64,000 bases of DNA, from positions 165,185-229,184 of the forward strand of contig CM057156.1 of the NCBI GenBank assembly GCA_029962745.1, written 5' to 3'. The first letter of the stretch is position 1, and every line of letters begins with the position of its first letter. The notes under the pieces were generated by a model. That model was given only the letters and a program-made list of their open reading frames with translations, was not told where the DNA came from and made no database searches. Shown here in pieces: positions 1 to 9,985 of this stretch. Position numbers and translations under genes: made by a program. Source of the DNA: Echinometra lucunter (Eukaryota > Echinodermata > Echinoidea > Camarodonta > Echinometridae).

Positions 1-307
1 TCTATTGAAAACCAAAAAAGTGGTTATTTTTGGCTCGCTTGCTTTGCTCGTTCATATTTTAAAATTTCTTTTCTAAAATGCGATTAAAAACAAGAAAAGT
101 AGTCATTTTTGGCTCGCCCTCATATTTTAGAATATTTATTTGAAAATGCAATTAAAAATTTAAAAAGCCGTTATTTTTTATTGGCTCGCTTCGCTCGCTC
201 ACAAAATTGATATTATTAAAATGTGTGTAAGAGGGAAAAAAATAGTCCAAAAATTCAATTATCCTCCCCCCCCCCCCCCCACTCCTCAAAGTGGATTTAC
301 GCCGGCG
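1..307. mobile_element. Right part of a hAT-like non-autonomous element (family A)
   Basis: The left end lies outside the window. The body holds about three degenerate ~65-75 bp subunits, each with an ATTTTAGAATTTCTATTTG-like stretch, a GCGATTAAAAAC-like stretch and a CGCTCGCTTCGCTCGCTC-like stretch. It then has a poly-C run and the ending GGATTTACGCCGGCG. Complete relatives with target-site duplications are seen at 21343-21683 and 51444-51863, which is why I assign it to a transposable element. No coding capacity is visible. Confidence 0.6.
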
Positions 308-1193
308 ACTAAAACTCGCGCTTCACGCTCGATTTTTCCATAAACGCAAACAAAAATTGACTGCCCCTGGCCCTGCCTCCCAACATTTTCTTTTGCCCTC
401 CATTTGCCCCCCCCCCCACTTTAACAATCCTGGTACCGCCACTGGATAGAACTGAGTTAGGTAGGCCTAATCGTGATATAAGTCCCCTCTCAGTCTCTCA
501 TTCAGTGTGTATGAACACACACATGTGTGAGGGTGATGAGGTGGAAGGAAGTCCTAGCGGCTAGCCAGGCTATGTAAGTTACAATAAACCGTATCGGCTA
601 CTGTGTCTATGCATGGTATGTGCAAGCGTTCGGGCTGCGGCATTAACTGTGCAAGGTGAATGAGGGGGACTTGGATCACGATTATACCCATAATTATCTA
701 CAGAAAAAATGCATTCATACCTGTCGTAAGCCAGAAATCCAGTCATCTGTCCAACGTCTGATTCATCCGACCGTACGTGTACAAACACTGACAATAAAAC
801 TGATGGAAATAGGTCTACGCCTACGCATGCAACATGATGACTTACAGTACACAAGGGATTCTTATGCATGCTTTGCATCATGCTAGCAGCGCCTCGACCA
901 AATCAGGATTCGGCCGGGGCCATGATCCGGGGTAACTCGGTCTTGGGGCTGACTGTTGTCCCGGGCTCCCGGCATTCTCTATCACCTAACTTTAACCTGA
1001 ACCCTAATTCTAAACCCTACCCTAACCCTAACCATAAAAACTTCATGAAATTTTCAGTCATGGTAGGACAATTCGGTCAGCGTATCCACAGTAGGGCCGA
1101 GTTGTCCCCTTGTCTGAGTTGTTGATAACCCGACTCGCGTCGAGTGCTACCACGGCCACACGTGCACAGCTAGCTAGCATGATAAATGAGATG
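308..1193. other. Intergenic, no gene seen
   Basis: No reading frame here looks protein-coding. A short CCCTAA-like run near 1013-1032 is only about three units and is not a telomere. The stretch 900-1000 is more GC-rich than its surroundings but matches nothing I recognise. Confidence 0.5.
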
Positions 1194-1332
1194 ATGGAGT
1201 GTTCCATGAAGAGTCACGTCAGTGATTTTCACCTACTAATTTCCTCTCAGCCAATCAGATGCAAGGATTTTTAGTAGCTTATAACAGTTGTCAATAAAAA
1301 ATCATTGACAAAACTTTTCATGGAACGCTTAC
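1194..1332. mobile_element. Short palindromic MITE
   Basis: The arms GTTCCATGAAGAGT (left) and CTTTTCATGGAACGC (right) are inverted. Inner segments also pair, such as CAGTGATTTTCACC with AAAATCATTGACAA. The core CAGCCAATCAGATGCAAGG recurs, with variation, at 3693-3833 and 49540-49683, so this is a dispersed family. It has no coding capacity. Confidence 0.7.
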
Positions 1333-1614
1333 CTTATTTCGGCCGGGGTACAAATTAAAAATTTCTCCTTTGAATTAATATCATGTCTTAAAAATGCAAG
1401 AAGTTTATAATGGTTATTGTTATTGATAATGGTAATTATCAATAGCAATAATATTGATAATTAATGATATTGTTTAATTAATACTAGGCATATTAATTAA
1501 TTAGGTCTACTGATGATATTGATAGGCCTAATGATTTTTATTTCGGATTATAATTATTGGACAAGCCATAAGAAATTGGAAGGGCCTAGCAATAGGCCTA
1601 TAACGGATGTAAAA

Positions 1615-1850
1615 AATAGGCCCCCCCTAACGTAAGAACACGTCATATTGTGGTCTTTAAAAAGCTGTTAAAAAGTGGGAAATAATTGACGTAAAAACCC
1701 CGTCTTATTCTGGTCTTAGAGAAGACGTAATAAAGTGGTAAATAGTCGACGTAAAATATACATCATATTACGGTCAAACAAAAAGTGGGGAAATATTGGT
1801 CATAAAAAGACGTTATACTGCCGTCGCAAAATAGTCGTCTGTACGACGTA
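1615..1850. repeat. Minisatellite, ~60 bp unit, about 3.5 copies
   Basis: Units of roughly 60 bp share the order ACGTCATATTNTGGTC, then AAGACGTAATAAAGTGG, then AAATANTCGACGTAAA. The unit begins are near 1630, 1690, 1750 and 1805. Divergence between units is clear, so the array is not very recent. Confidence 0.55.
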
Positions 1851-2099
1851 TGACGTGTGGACCAGTTTGAGACCATTTTATGACGTCTTAAAGACGTACG
1901 TCTGCTATCAGGGAAAATGACTCTTGTGACTTTTGAAAAGTGATATTTTTGCCTCTAATGTCTGCTCACTCATGCATGACTTGACAGATCAATCTAATTT
2001 TCGATCAGAAGTTAGTCAATAAGTATAGGAACACTCCTGCCAAATTATTTTCCTCAAAGCATCTTCGTTAAAAAGTTATGCTATTTTAATTTAGGGGGA

Positions 2100-3111
2100 G
2101 TTACTTTTTTTTGTTGTGTTTATTTTAAGTGAAATTTTCTGCATGGGGGGGGGGGGGGGGGTTTGTACACACTATCCCCCTCTCCCCCAAGTGGGGGTGA
2201 TAGATCCCCCTACCCCCTGGAATTTACGCCTATGTAGTGCTCCCTCGAGGGGAGGGTGCAGGGAGGGGGGAGTTTCCCCCCTCCCGCGCGAAGCGCGGAA
2301 GCTCCGACGTTTCTTTGAATGATTAGTTTTCGGTAATAAAGTCTATCTTCTGCGGCTTAAGTAGGATTTCATTTTAGGAGGACGGTAGTGCTCCCTAGAG
2401 GGTAGGGTGCAGGGAGGGGGGAGTTTCCCCCTCCCGTGCAAAGCGCGGAAGCTCCGGCGTTTTTGCGCTGTCAGTTCCCGCTCTACTTACGTTCTCTGCT
2501 GTTATGGGGGGGGGGGGGGGGCATATGTATAGCCAAAAATTTCCGGTAATTAAGTCTAGAATCAGTGGTGTAATTCTCTGCCTGTTTCGGTGGGGGGGGG
2601 CAGAGCCGAAAAATTCCCGGTAACTAAGTCTAGAAATAGAATATGCGGAGGTCAGCCCGGACCGCGAGTTGCTTGTTGTGAAGCCCTTAGCGGGTGGGTC
2701 CCAGGGTTCTGGCTTAGGGCCCCTGATGGGGGTCTACAGGGAAAGCCACTGGGGGGGGGGGGAGCCCCCGGAATCTCCGGGGTTTTGGTACTAAATTTTC
2801 CCTCATTTCTTTGTTTCACTTTGCTTTCTCTTTTTTCCCCTCTTTTCCCTCTCTCTCTTCTTCTTTCTCCCCTTTTTTCTCCTTCTTCCTTTCCCTTTCT
2901 CCTTCTTTCTTTTCCTTTCTCCTTCTTTCTTTTCCTTTCTTCTTCTTTCTTTCCCTTTCTTTTTCTTCCTTTCCCTTTCTCCCTTCCTTTTTTCTTCGTT
3001 TCCCTTCCTTTCATTTTTTCCCAGTGGTTTGGTGGATTTTCCCGCTGAAATCCTTCGGGGGGGGGGGGGGGGGGCACTCTCCCCCCCTGCCCCCCGGTTG
3101 TTACGCCACTG
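2100..3111. mobile_element. Composite repeat of hAT-like family B with pyrimidine tract
   Basis: This stretch contains poly-G runs, a ~250 bp TTTCTCC/TTCC-rich pyrimidine tract (2800-3020) and ends CAGTGGTGTAATTCTC (2567) and GGTTGTTACGCCACTG (3111), which are imperfect inverted repeats. A motif beginning GTGCTCCCT occurs twice in tandem (about 2238 and 2388). Most of 2380-3111 recurs in inverted orientation at 16013-16740. The arginine/lysine-rich and serine/phenylalanine-rich reading frames here are products of the tract, not genes. Confidence 0.65.
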
Positions 3112-3335
3112 CGGACAAAGAAAGCGGACAAAATAAACAACCTCTCATTATACCCTTTTGGTAGTCAAAAGAACATCCCATCACAGTTATTATGTTTAAT
3201 CATGTAGTTCCAGGTGAATATTCATGTGAAACATGTTCCACATATTTTAGACAATGGCAGTGAAGGGGTGCTCTTTTGACTACCAGAACCATTATGAAGG
3301 GTAGAAGGTTTATTTTGAACGCTTTCTTTCTTAAA
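3112..3335. mobile_element. Palindromic MITE (same family as 26756-27023)
   Basis: The left arm has CGGACAAAGAAAGCGGACAA and the right arm has the inverse with a few changes. The centre reads GGTGAATATTCATG and is itself palindromic. The fuller copy inside the LINE at 26756-27023 shows terminal CACTATGAAC sequences that are missing here, so this copy is trimmed. It abuts the right end of the preceding element directly. Confidence 0.75.
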
Positions 3336-3692
3336 GTTTAACGCTCCAGTGACCACCATTGACGTCATTAACATCGAAATCAACTTGATCACAAGTTGAT
3401 TTTAAGTTAAGGTCTCCCGTGTGAATCTGGCTACTGTAAAGTAGTTAATCTTGACAATGGAGAAGAAATTTGTCGGGAACAACCGTTAAGAAGACGCAAT
3501 AGGATAATAAAAGGGAAAAAATGCACTCAGGGGGAGGTAAATCATTCTAATTCTAACTACTGTTGTGGTAGTAGAACCTCCTTAGCACAAGAGACCATAA
3601 ATCTGCTACAAGGTCCAATGTCACTCTGTTTTCCGCTTAGCTGACATAAAGGAAGTAGGTGTACGACGCCCACACGCTATTCTTCAATCAGT

Positions 3693-3833
3693 GTACCCCG
3701 TTTCATAAAACAAGTTGCAATAACTGTTATAAGCTACTGAAATCCTTGCATCTGATTGGCTGAAAGCAAATTTGTCGTAAAAATGTGGCAGTTGTTACTG
3801 ATAACGAGTTTTATGAAACGGGACCCAGATTTG
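3693..3833. mobile_element. Short palindromic MITE
   Basis: The inverted ends are CCCGTTTCATAAAACAAGTT and its partner ending in GAGTTTTATGAAACGGGACC. The centre contains CTTGCATCTGATTGGCTGAA, shared in variant form with 1194-1332 and 49540-49683. It is non-coding. Confidence 0.75.
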
Positions 3834-4191
3834 TCTGTGCATGGGCGGCGTCACATGATAAAACTTGGATGTGCATATAAAAGGCGCCCAATTTACATTA
3901 GGATGATTACATCACGTGGCAGTCTATGTCGATTAATAGCGAACTGGAAAGAATGTCTTTTTTCAGTGGAGACATAATGTCAGTCTATGTCGATAGAACC
4001 TGTTTCAACACAAACTGACATGACGTCTCATCTGTCGAGACACGATCGGGTTGTTAAATAAATTCATGAACATGGCCGGAGTCCGGAGACAAAAAATCTC
4101 ATTTCCCTTTTTACCAGTGCCGTATGTGATACATGCATCTACTATATACCACTTGTGTAATTTGCTCCAGCTCTTGAAGAAGTATCACGAC

Positions 4192-5770
4192 ATGGCTTTA
4201 ATCAAAGCTACAATGTATTCCGGATTTATCTCCGTCCTTTGGATATATCTTTTATGTCCAGTAGTATCGTGTTCTATATTTCTCGAAGTTGGACCACAAA
4301 ATCAGACTGTAGTGGAAGGTGATAGAGTGACATTAACTTAGGAACAGAACTAAACCAAAATTTTGAAGTAGCTTGTTCCTGGACCCACAGTCAGCTAGGT
4401 ACAGCTTACTTTGACAGTAGCAACGGTGAAACAATTGATGTTGACCTCAGATTCCCAAATCGAATCATCAGTCGTATTGAGTCCCGTGATACTCCGACCA
4501 TCATTTGCAGATTTATGAGAGACAGCGATTCTTCTATTACCATAAATGCACCATGTATTGCAGAAAATACCACCGGACTAGTCAGAGTAGACCCCTTCAT
4601 CGGAGAAGTGTCTGTTGGTTCCAATGTATCGTTCGTCTGTACATCTGGTAACCAGAATTATTCTCCTGAGATCACCTCGGATGTAAGCGTTAATGGAAGT
4701 GATTCCTATGTTAGTCATAAAGAGCATTGAAGTTATGTCTCTTGTGAACATACAAGATCATGATAAATACATGCTAATCGAATGTTAAGTCCACATCTCC
4801 GAAGACATGACAGTGTCAAGTTATGCATCTCTGCGAATAGTCGAAGTCACAACGTCTCCCTCTCGAAGACCCCCTGAAGAGAGTCAGACAAATCGGACAG
4901 CTGACAGACCAACAACTGAAAATAGTGTAATGGAACCCACGAAATCTGCTCAACATGGTACAGTACATTGCAGGAGAATAGCTTTAGTTGTGATAATAAC
5001 ACTCGTCTTCGTCATCATAGCTTTTGTCGCCACCATCGTCATCCTTGTCAGAAGGCGGAAGAGAGGTTCTCTTGAGGGATGTAATGAAAAGAGAAGCAAT
5101 GAATCACCATTGGCGATTTCTTCTGATACACAAACTTACAGCAATAGAATACACCGGTCCGATTTAAAATTAGTTCTGCTCAACATGGTACAGTACATTG
5201 CAGGAGAATAGCTTTAGTTGTGATAATAACACTCGTCTTCGTCATCATAGCTTTTGTCGCCACCATCGTCATCCTTGTCAGAAGGCGGAAGAGAGGTTCT
5301 CTTGAGGGATGTAATGAAAAGAGAAGCAATGAATCACCATTGGCGATTTCTTCTGATACACAAACTTACAGCAATAGAATACACCGGTCCGATTTAAAAT
5401 TAGTTCGTAGTATTTTCGAATCTGGTCAGGAATTCATTTTAGAATCTGATCAAAGACCAGGCACTAACCAATAGTTATACTGGACATGCTGGAACAGATT
5501 TAAAACAAGAACGCCTTAGGCAGAAACCTCTCTATTTGCATGATTTGAAAACACAGGGCTTAGGTTCTTCATTATATGAAGAAATACCAGATGAACTATT
5601 GACTTCAAATGTATGTGTAGAGCAGTCGAAGACCTGCAGTTCTAGGCCTGACGGAAAAAGCTGTCGACCCATGCACCAGAACAGATGTCATCGAATTGTC
5701 CGTCCATGACGGACGTCTGGGGACAAACTTGCAGATGGTTTCTTGATCAATTCTGAAGCTCTATGACAGT
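4192..5770 (+). pseudogene. Ig-domain receptor pseudogene 1 of the cluster
   Basis: The copy starts with an apparently intact signal peptide (ATG at 4192, residues MALIKATMYSGF) and the first strands of Ig domain 1 (GPQNQTVVEGDRVTLT). At 4339 it jumps directly to the middle of domain 2, which removes about 330 bp relative to the paralogue at 11946-13582 and creates a stop. Domain 2 and the membrane-proximal domain follow (4350-4850) with further stops and frameshifts, for example near 4728 and 4785. The transmembrane segment and juxtamembrane tail are present twice because of a 230 bp tandem duplication (4946-5405). The tail continues to about 5720 and retains a YEEI tyrosine motif (about 5578). 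With so many breaks it cannot encode the receptor. Homology to the other copies is obvious over the whole length. Confidence 0.85.
4946..5405 (+). repeat. Perfect 230 bp tandem duplication of the membrane-spanning segment
   Basis: Bases 4946-5175 and 5176-5405 appear identical by eye. Each unit encodes the transmembrane helix (ALVVIITLVFVIIAFVATIV), the RRRKRG stop-transfer sequence and the juxtamembrane tyrosine region. The period is not a multiple of three, so the duplication shifts the frame. Identity implies a very recent event or an assembly artefact. Confidence 0.9.
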
Positions 5771-6234
5771 GATCGGTACGTCTTGCCAGCTTCGAGGTGC
5801 CTTAGAGTGCAGGCTAATTTGTGACCAGGTTGAAGGGCTCTCCTGGCATTGGTGTCACCCGCTTTATACTCGATTGCCGATTTGGGGGAAAAATCCTCCC
5901 AGTATCGGGTCAGTGTCCGATTACCCTGTGATAGTAACCGATTAGTTGGATTGGTGTCAGAAGTATCAGATTAGCGTCAGGTCACCCTCGACCACACAAT
6001 TGGACGCCGCCGATGAAAATGGAGGACAAATATCGGATGGCTACCAGTCTTTCATCCGATTACCCCGATCATTTTGTTGGATCTCTATCGGATTTTCAAG
6101 AAAACAGGGTTCCAAAAATACACTTGCCGGCTAAGATTTTATTTGAACTCATCGGAACGTTGAACTATTCTCATTTTTGGGGAGTAGATGAGGTTCGGAT
6201 GAGGTTCCGATGGTTAGTGGAAGGGGTATTAGGT
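5771..6234. other. Unassigned stretch between two Ig pseudogene pieces
   Basis: GC content is somewhat higher than the flanks, and there are repeated GATTACCC/ATCGGAT-like words (5905-6085), some in inverted orientation, which suggests another repeat. I see no clear Ig homology and no convincing gene. Overlapping short open frames exist but do not resemble a family I know. Confidence 0.4.
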
Positions 6235-6725
6235 AAGTCCTCAAAATGTACTCTTGATATATCATCTATAGAAAGAAGAAGGGATGACCCGAGCGATGTA
6301 AGGTCTTTGGAAGTGGTAGGGATGATGCCAAGAGATTCAGGAGATATAAAACCAGCGTCTCCAGATTCCCTACAGTGCAAAGATATATCGGTCTTCCTCG
6401 GTCTGGCAGAAGATCGCATCGCATAGATAATGAACCCCTCAGCGAAATCAACAAAAGATGATGTTGCAGCCTATTCGGGAACAGACAATACCGATCTACC
6501 CATCATATTTCAGATGGATATAAAAAGATATATAAAAGATGGATATATCCTCCAGACAATTACCTATGATAAATGATCATACCCACAGCAGACTATACCC
6601 TTAGCAGAGGACATTCTAAGGAGTAATACGGATGTTTTCATTGCAGTGTCCACAGAGATCCTTGAAAAGAATTCAACCGTGATAGCTGAGTGATGTACAG
6701 AAATAGGTCAACACCGTGAAATGCC
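6235..6725 (+). pseudogene. Ig receptor pseudogene 2: cytoplasmic tail and 3' flank only
   Basis: The segment aligns with the tail of the gene at 8207-9985. It begins at TACTCTTGATATATCATCT (compare 9389) and continues through a stretch matching 9490-9570, including CCAGCGTCTCC and GAAGATCGCATC-like words. Bases 6595-6725 match the region just after the stop codons of both 8207-9985 and 11946-13582 (GACATTCTAAGGAG, AGTGTCCACAGAGATCC, GCTGAGTGATGTACAGAAA). No ectodomain or membrane segment precedes it. It is a truncated duplicate lying between pseudogene 1 and the next gene, consistent with tandem duplication followed by deletion. Confidence 0.7.
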
Positions 6726-8190
6726 CCAATAACTCCATTACTCCTATTACCGGTCCTTTAATTCGAACTAAAATTCAGAAACTGTTGATTATTTTTTTCA
6801 GCCTTTTATAACGATCTTAACAATTCAATTTGTATTAACAGCAAGAAATATACAAATAAAGGGTCGATTTGTAATTTCGCTCATGCTTGTTTTCTGTGAA
6901 ATAATTATGTTATATGCAGTGTATACTTTCAAATTTATCGCACCTTTACTCTCAGATGCATGTAGTATGTTTTGTAACATTCACAAAATAGCAAATTTAT
7001 CATATTACATCATGCATCCCGTATCAATTTTGTATATACTAATCATTTCACAATGAATATTTTAGTGTAGTGATTTAAAAAATGCTCAGCTCAAGTCTCA
7101 TGTGCAGTATGCCCCAGAAAAAGAAGAAACCGGATTTCATCGCAGAAATTTTCTATCATAACAAATGATTTCCATGATTAGATATACATATATGAAAATC
7201 TCTGCTTCTCTTCTTTCGTTTGACATGTAACTTATTCTTCATATTTCATGCATGACTGAATTAAAACAGTGGAAAGAGGTGGTACCAAAATTTCATTTTC
7301 AAGCACAAATTGTAACATTCACAAAACAGCGAATTTATCATATTATCATGCATCACGTATCATTTTTGTATATACTGATAATTTCATAATGAATGTTATA
7401 ATCTAGTGATTTAAGAAATGCTCAAGTGTAATGTATAACGTTCTCGTCACGCCCATGATGGAACTTGATAAATGCAGAACCGTATTGACATGATTTTGAA
7501 ACATTCTAAAAACAGGAATTACAAGTTTGATATCGTCCATATCTCAAACTTACGATTCATGAATAAATGATTGACAACGGGTGCTTAAGTAATTGTTAGG
7601 TCGTAGTTTCAATTTCATCTCTTTCAGAAATTTGAGTAGTACTTAAAAGAGGAGAGGAGGAGACTTTCATTACGTATCACTTGAAATTCATTTTATCAAG
7701 TATAATTATGTATGGGTATTGGACGTCATTATGTCTGAAATATGTTGCTACTTCTGTGACGCTTATATCCACTTAATTTCAGTATCACCCATGTAGGATA
7801 TCAATTTAGTTACTTACAGTATTTGGAACATTCTGTCCCATCAATTCATACTATCATTGTCAGAGTTAAGGACTACAAATATACCACAGGGAGACAAGAA
7901 GTAAGAAACTCAAATATACATTCACCATTCGTGTTCACGTTATTCATCAATCCATAAAACAAAAATGATACCAATCATGCCAATATTACTGTTTACCCAG
8001 ACACTCATACATTTTCCATTCTGTGATTTAAGTGGTTAACTCTTTATAGAAAATGTTGCAAGTGGTCATCTGCCCGAATTTTGACAATAATTGCTTCAAA
8101 ATTGTCATTGTGATGATTTAAAGCTGTTTAACACGATTAAGAGGAAGTGGCGTGAGAATAGCTAATAACATTTACAATGTCAATACATCA
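6726..8190. other. Intergenic, contains duplicated 3' flank of the Ig unit
   Basis: A ~130 bp block occurs twice (about 6968-7090 and 7308-7435: TTCACAAAATAGCAAATTTA versus TTCACAAAACAGCGAATTTA). Bases 7420-7790 also resemble the 3' flank of the gene at 8207-9985 (10560-11050), for example CGCCCATGATGGAACTTGAT and GCTTATATCCAC. The tandem duplication unit therefore extended about 1 kb past the stop codon. I see no gene. Upstream exons or the lost 5' part of the following gene could lie in 7850-8190, but I cannot define them. Confidence 0.55.
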
Positions 8191-8206
8191 GTGAGGTTGT
8201 CCGGCC

Positions 8207-9985
8207 GTGAGTTCTAACGCCACATTTAATTGCTTATTCTTCAACCACAACTATTTGCACACTAGCTATTGGAAGATTCACTATGGTGGGAGAGCATCTC
8301 TGTTTAGGCAAATAAGTTTGATCAAAAATCAAAATGTCATATCGATCATAAACATCAGTGAATCTAACCAATCCCTCCTTGTTGAGTGTGTGCTCGATGT
8401 GTCCGACAATGAGAGAATATCCAGTTTTGGAGCTTTGCGTATGGTTCATCCTTCATCTGATATGAACCCAACATCACGGACAACTAACAACATCAGAAAA
8501 ACTACCTTTGGTCTTAGGCCTACCCCTGCAACATTTATGCTTTCAGAGAATACAGTCCTTAACGTTACAACTCCTCAGACATTTGGTGCTCCCATCTGCC
8601 AGATATATCGTCTGCCTATTTTAGGAATAGCGTACGAGGACAGTGGTTTTGAAATTGTGTGTTCTTGGAATCACAGTCAAGCATATCTGGCTCAGTTTGA
8701 GAGGAGCAATGGTGAAGTAATTGACAGTTACCTTACACTCCCGGGTCATATCATCAGTCGAGTGAATTCTAGTGGTGTACAAAACATTACATGTCAATTA
8801 TCACCCGACACCAATAATCCAGTAACCATAAGTACACCATGCCTGTTAGATGATGCAAAAAAAATCATAAGAGTGGAACCCTTTATCAGTGAAGTTGACA
8901 TCCGTTCTACCGCCTCGTTCGTGTGTATCTACAGTGATAAGGGTCTTCCAGCAAAGGTCTTCAGGAAAGTACACAGTGACGGAAACGTATCTATAGATAA
9001 TGTGAAAGAGAGTAGTGAACATCCGAATGTGAATTTCGTTGTACACGAACGTGAGGGTGGAGAATATTTGCTTGTAGAGTGTTATATTCAGTTGCCTGGA
9101 AATCGCAGTGTATCTAGTTATGGTCTTCTGCGAATCATGGAGGGGACAACTTTTAAGCTCACAACCCCATCAGATGAGGGTGAAACAAGTCAAATGACGG
9201 ACAAAAGATCACCTCAAACAGTCGAATCTACAACGTATCAAAACGATATTACTGAAAAACAACCTACTACACCATCCAAACAAATGCTTATATTTGGCAT
9301 TCTTTTTACGGGTACAGGCCTTTGCATTATATTGATACCTTCTGTCATTATCATCAGAATCAGCTTCATTTGCAAACGGAGGAAAAAGGGTACTCTTGAT
9401 GTATCATCTAAAGGAAAAAGATCGGATATTCTGCGAATCCAGTATGTGAGTGATAGAGTGCCTGAGGAAGCAGTGGTGATGAAGCCACGAAATACGGAAA
9501 AGTTCCAAACAGCGTCTCCGGAATGCCACACCTATAGTGAAAAGATATACCGGCCGGGCATTAGATCGCATCCTGCCATTTTGAATGCAGGTCGCTGGAC
9601 TATCCAGGAGGAAGTAGTACGGCCATCAGAGAGGTCATTGTATGAAACAATAGATGATGAACTCCCCAGCGGAAATCAACAACAGAAAGTGCTGAGACCT
9701 ACTCGGGAGCAGAAAACACCCATGGATAAGAGGCCGCTACCAAATATCGACCTATCCGTGAGACCATTACCAAAGATTGAAGATCATCCTGTGGAGCGCA
9801 CTGCGTACGAGATTCCACCGTCAAGAAATGTTATGAAAGCTGATATTCACACGAATCCATCATTCGCTGAAGAGACTGCGGGTTTATTCAATCCACACAC
9901 TTTGACAGATGATCTCGAAGACGATAGACTTGATGCTTATATCGATATGTCCCAAAGGGTCGTAGATCACCTATCCTTAACATAA
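8207..9985 (+). CDS. Ig-domain transmembrane receptor paralogue (5' end not visible)
   Basis: This is a cell-surface protein of unknown ligand. The open frame begins just after a stop at 8192-8194 and has no signal peptide, so the N terminus is either in an unseen upstream exon or lost. Homology continues a few codons upstream in another frame (ATCAGTGAGGTTGTC at 8188), which favours a frameshift. Domains in order: a first Ig domain (8210-8450) that resembles the membrane-proximal domain of its relatives; a second domain with the four-cysteine pattern (PICQ, IVCSW, ITCQ, TPCL; 8590-8850); a linker IIRVEPFISEV; an Ig domain (8905-9150); a Thr/Ser-rich stalk; a transmembrane helix (9284-9372) followed by KRRKKG; and a ~200 residue tail. 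Tail motifs are YSEKIYRP, LYETIDDEL, YEIPP and, near the C terminus, YIDM (Tyr at 9938). YIDM fits the YxxM consensus for the PI3K p85 SH2 domain. Several N-glycosylation sequons are present. There are no internal stops or introns. I do not recognise an ortholog name. Confidence 0.8.
   Translation: MSSNATFNCLFFNHNYLHTSYWKIHYGGRASLFRQISLIKNQNVISIINISESNQSLLVECVLDVSDNERISSFGALRMVHPSSDMNPTSRTTNNIRKTTFGLRPTPATFMLSENTVLNVTTPQTFGAPICQIYRLPILGIAYEDSGFEIVCSWNHSQAYLAQFERSNGEVIDSYLTLPGHIISRVNSSGVQNITCQLSPDTNNPVTISTPCLLDDAKKIIRVEPFISEVDIRSTASFVCIYSDKGLPAKVFRKVHSDGNVSIDNVKESSEHPNVNFVVHEREGGEYLLVECYIQLPGNRSVSSYGLLRIMEGTTFKLTTPSDEGETSQMTDKRSPQTVESTTYQNDITEKQPTTPSKQMLIFGILFTGTGLCIILIPSVIIIRISFICKRRKKGTLDVSSKGKRSDILRIQYVSDRVPEEAVVMKPRNTEKFQTASPECHTYSEKIYRPGIRSHPAILNAGRWTIQEEVVRPSERSLYETIDDELPSGNQQQKVLRPTREQKTPMDKRPLPNIDLSVRPLPKIEDHPVERTAYEIPPSRNVMKADIHTNPSFAEETAGLFNPHTLTDDLEDDRLDAYIDMSQRVVDHLSLT

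Noticed and set aside
1013..1032. Telomeric repeat
   Set aside because: Only about three CCCTAA-like units are present, too few for a telomere or a notable interstitial array.
2590..3164. Ser/Phe/Leu-rich and Lys/Arg/Glu-rich frames
   Set aside because: They are translations of a pyrimidine/purine tract inside a dispersed repeat.
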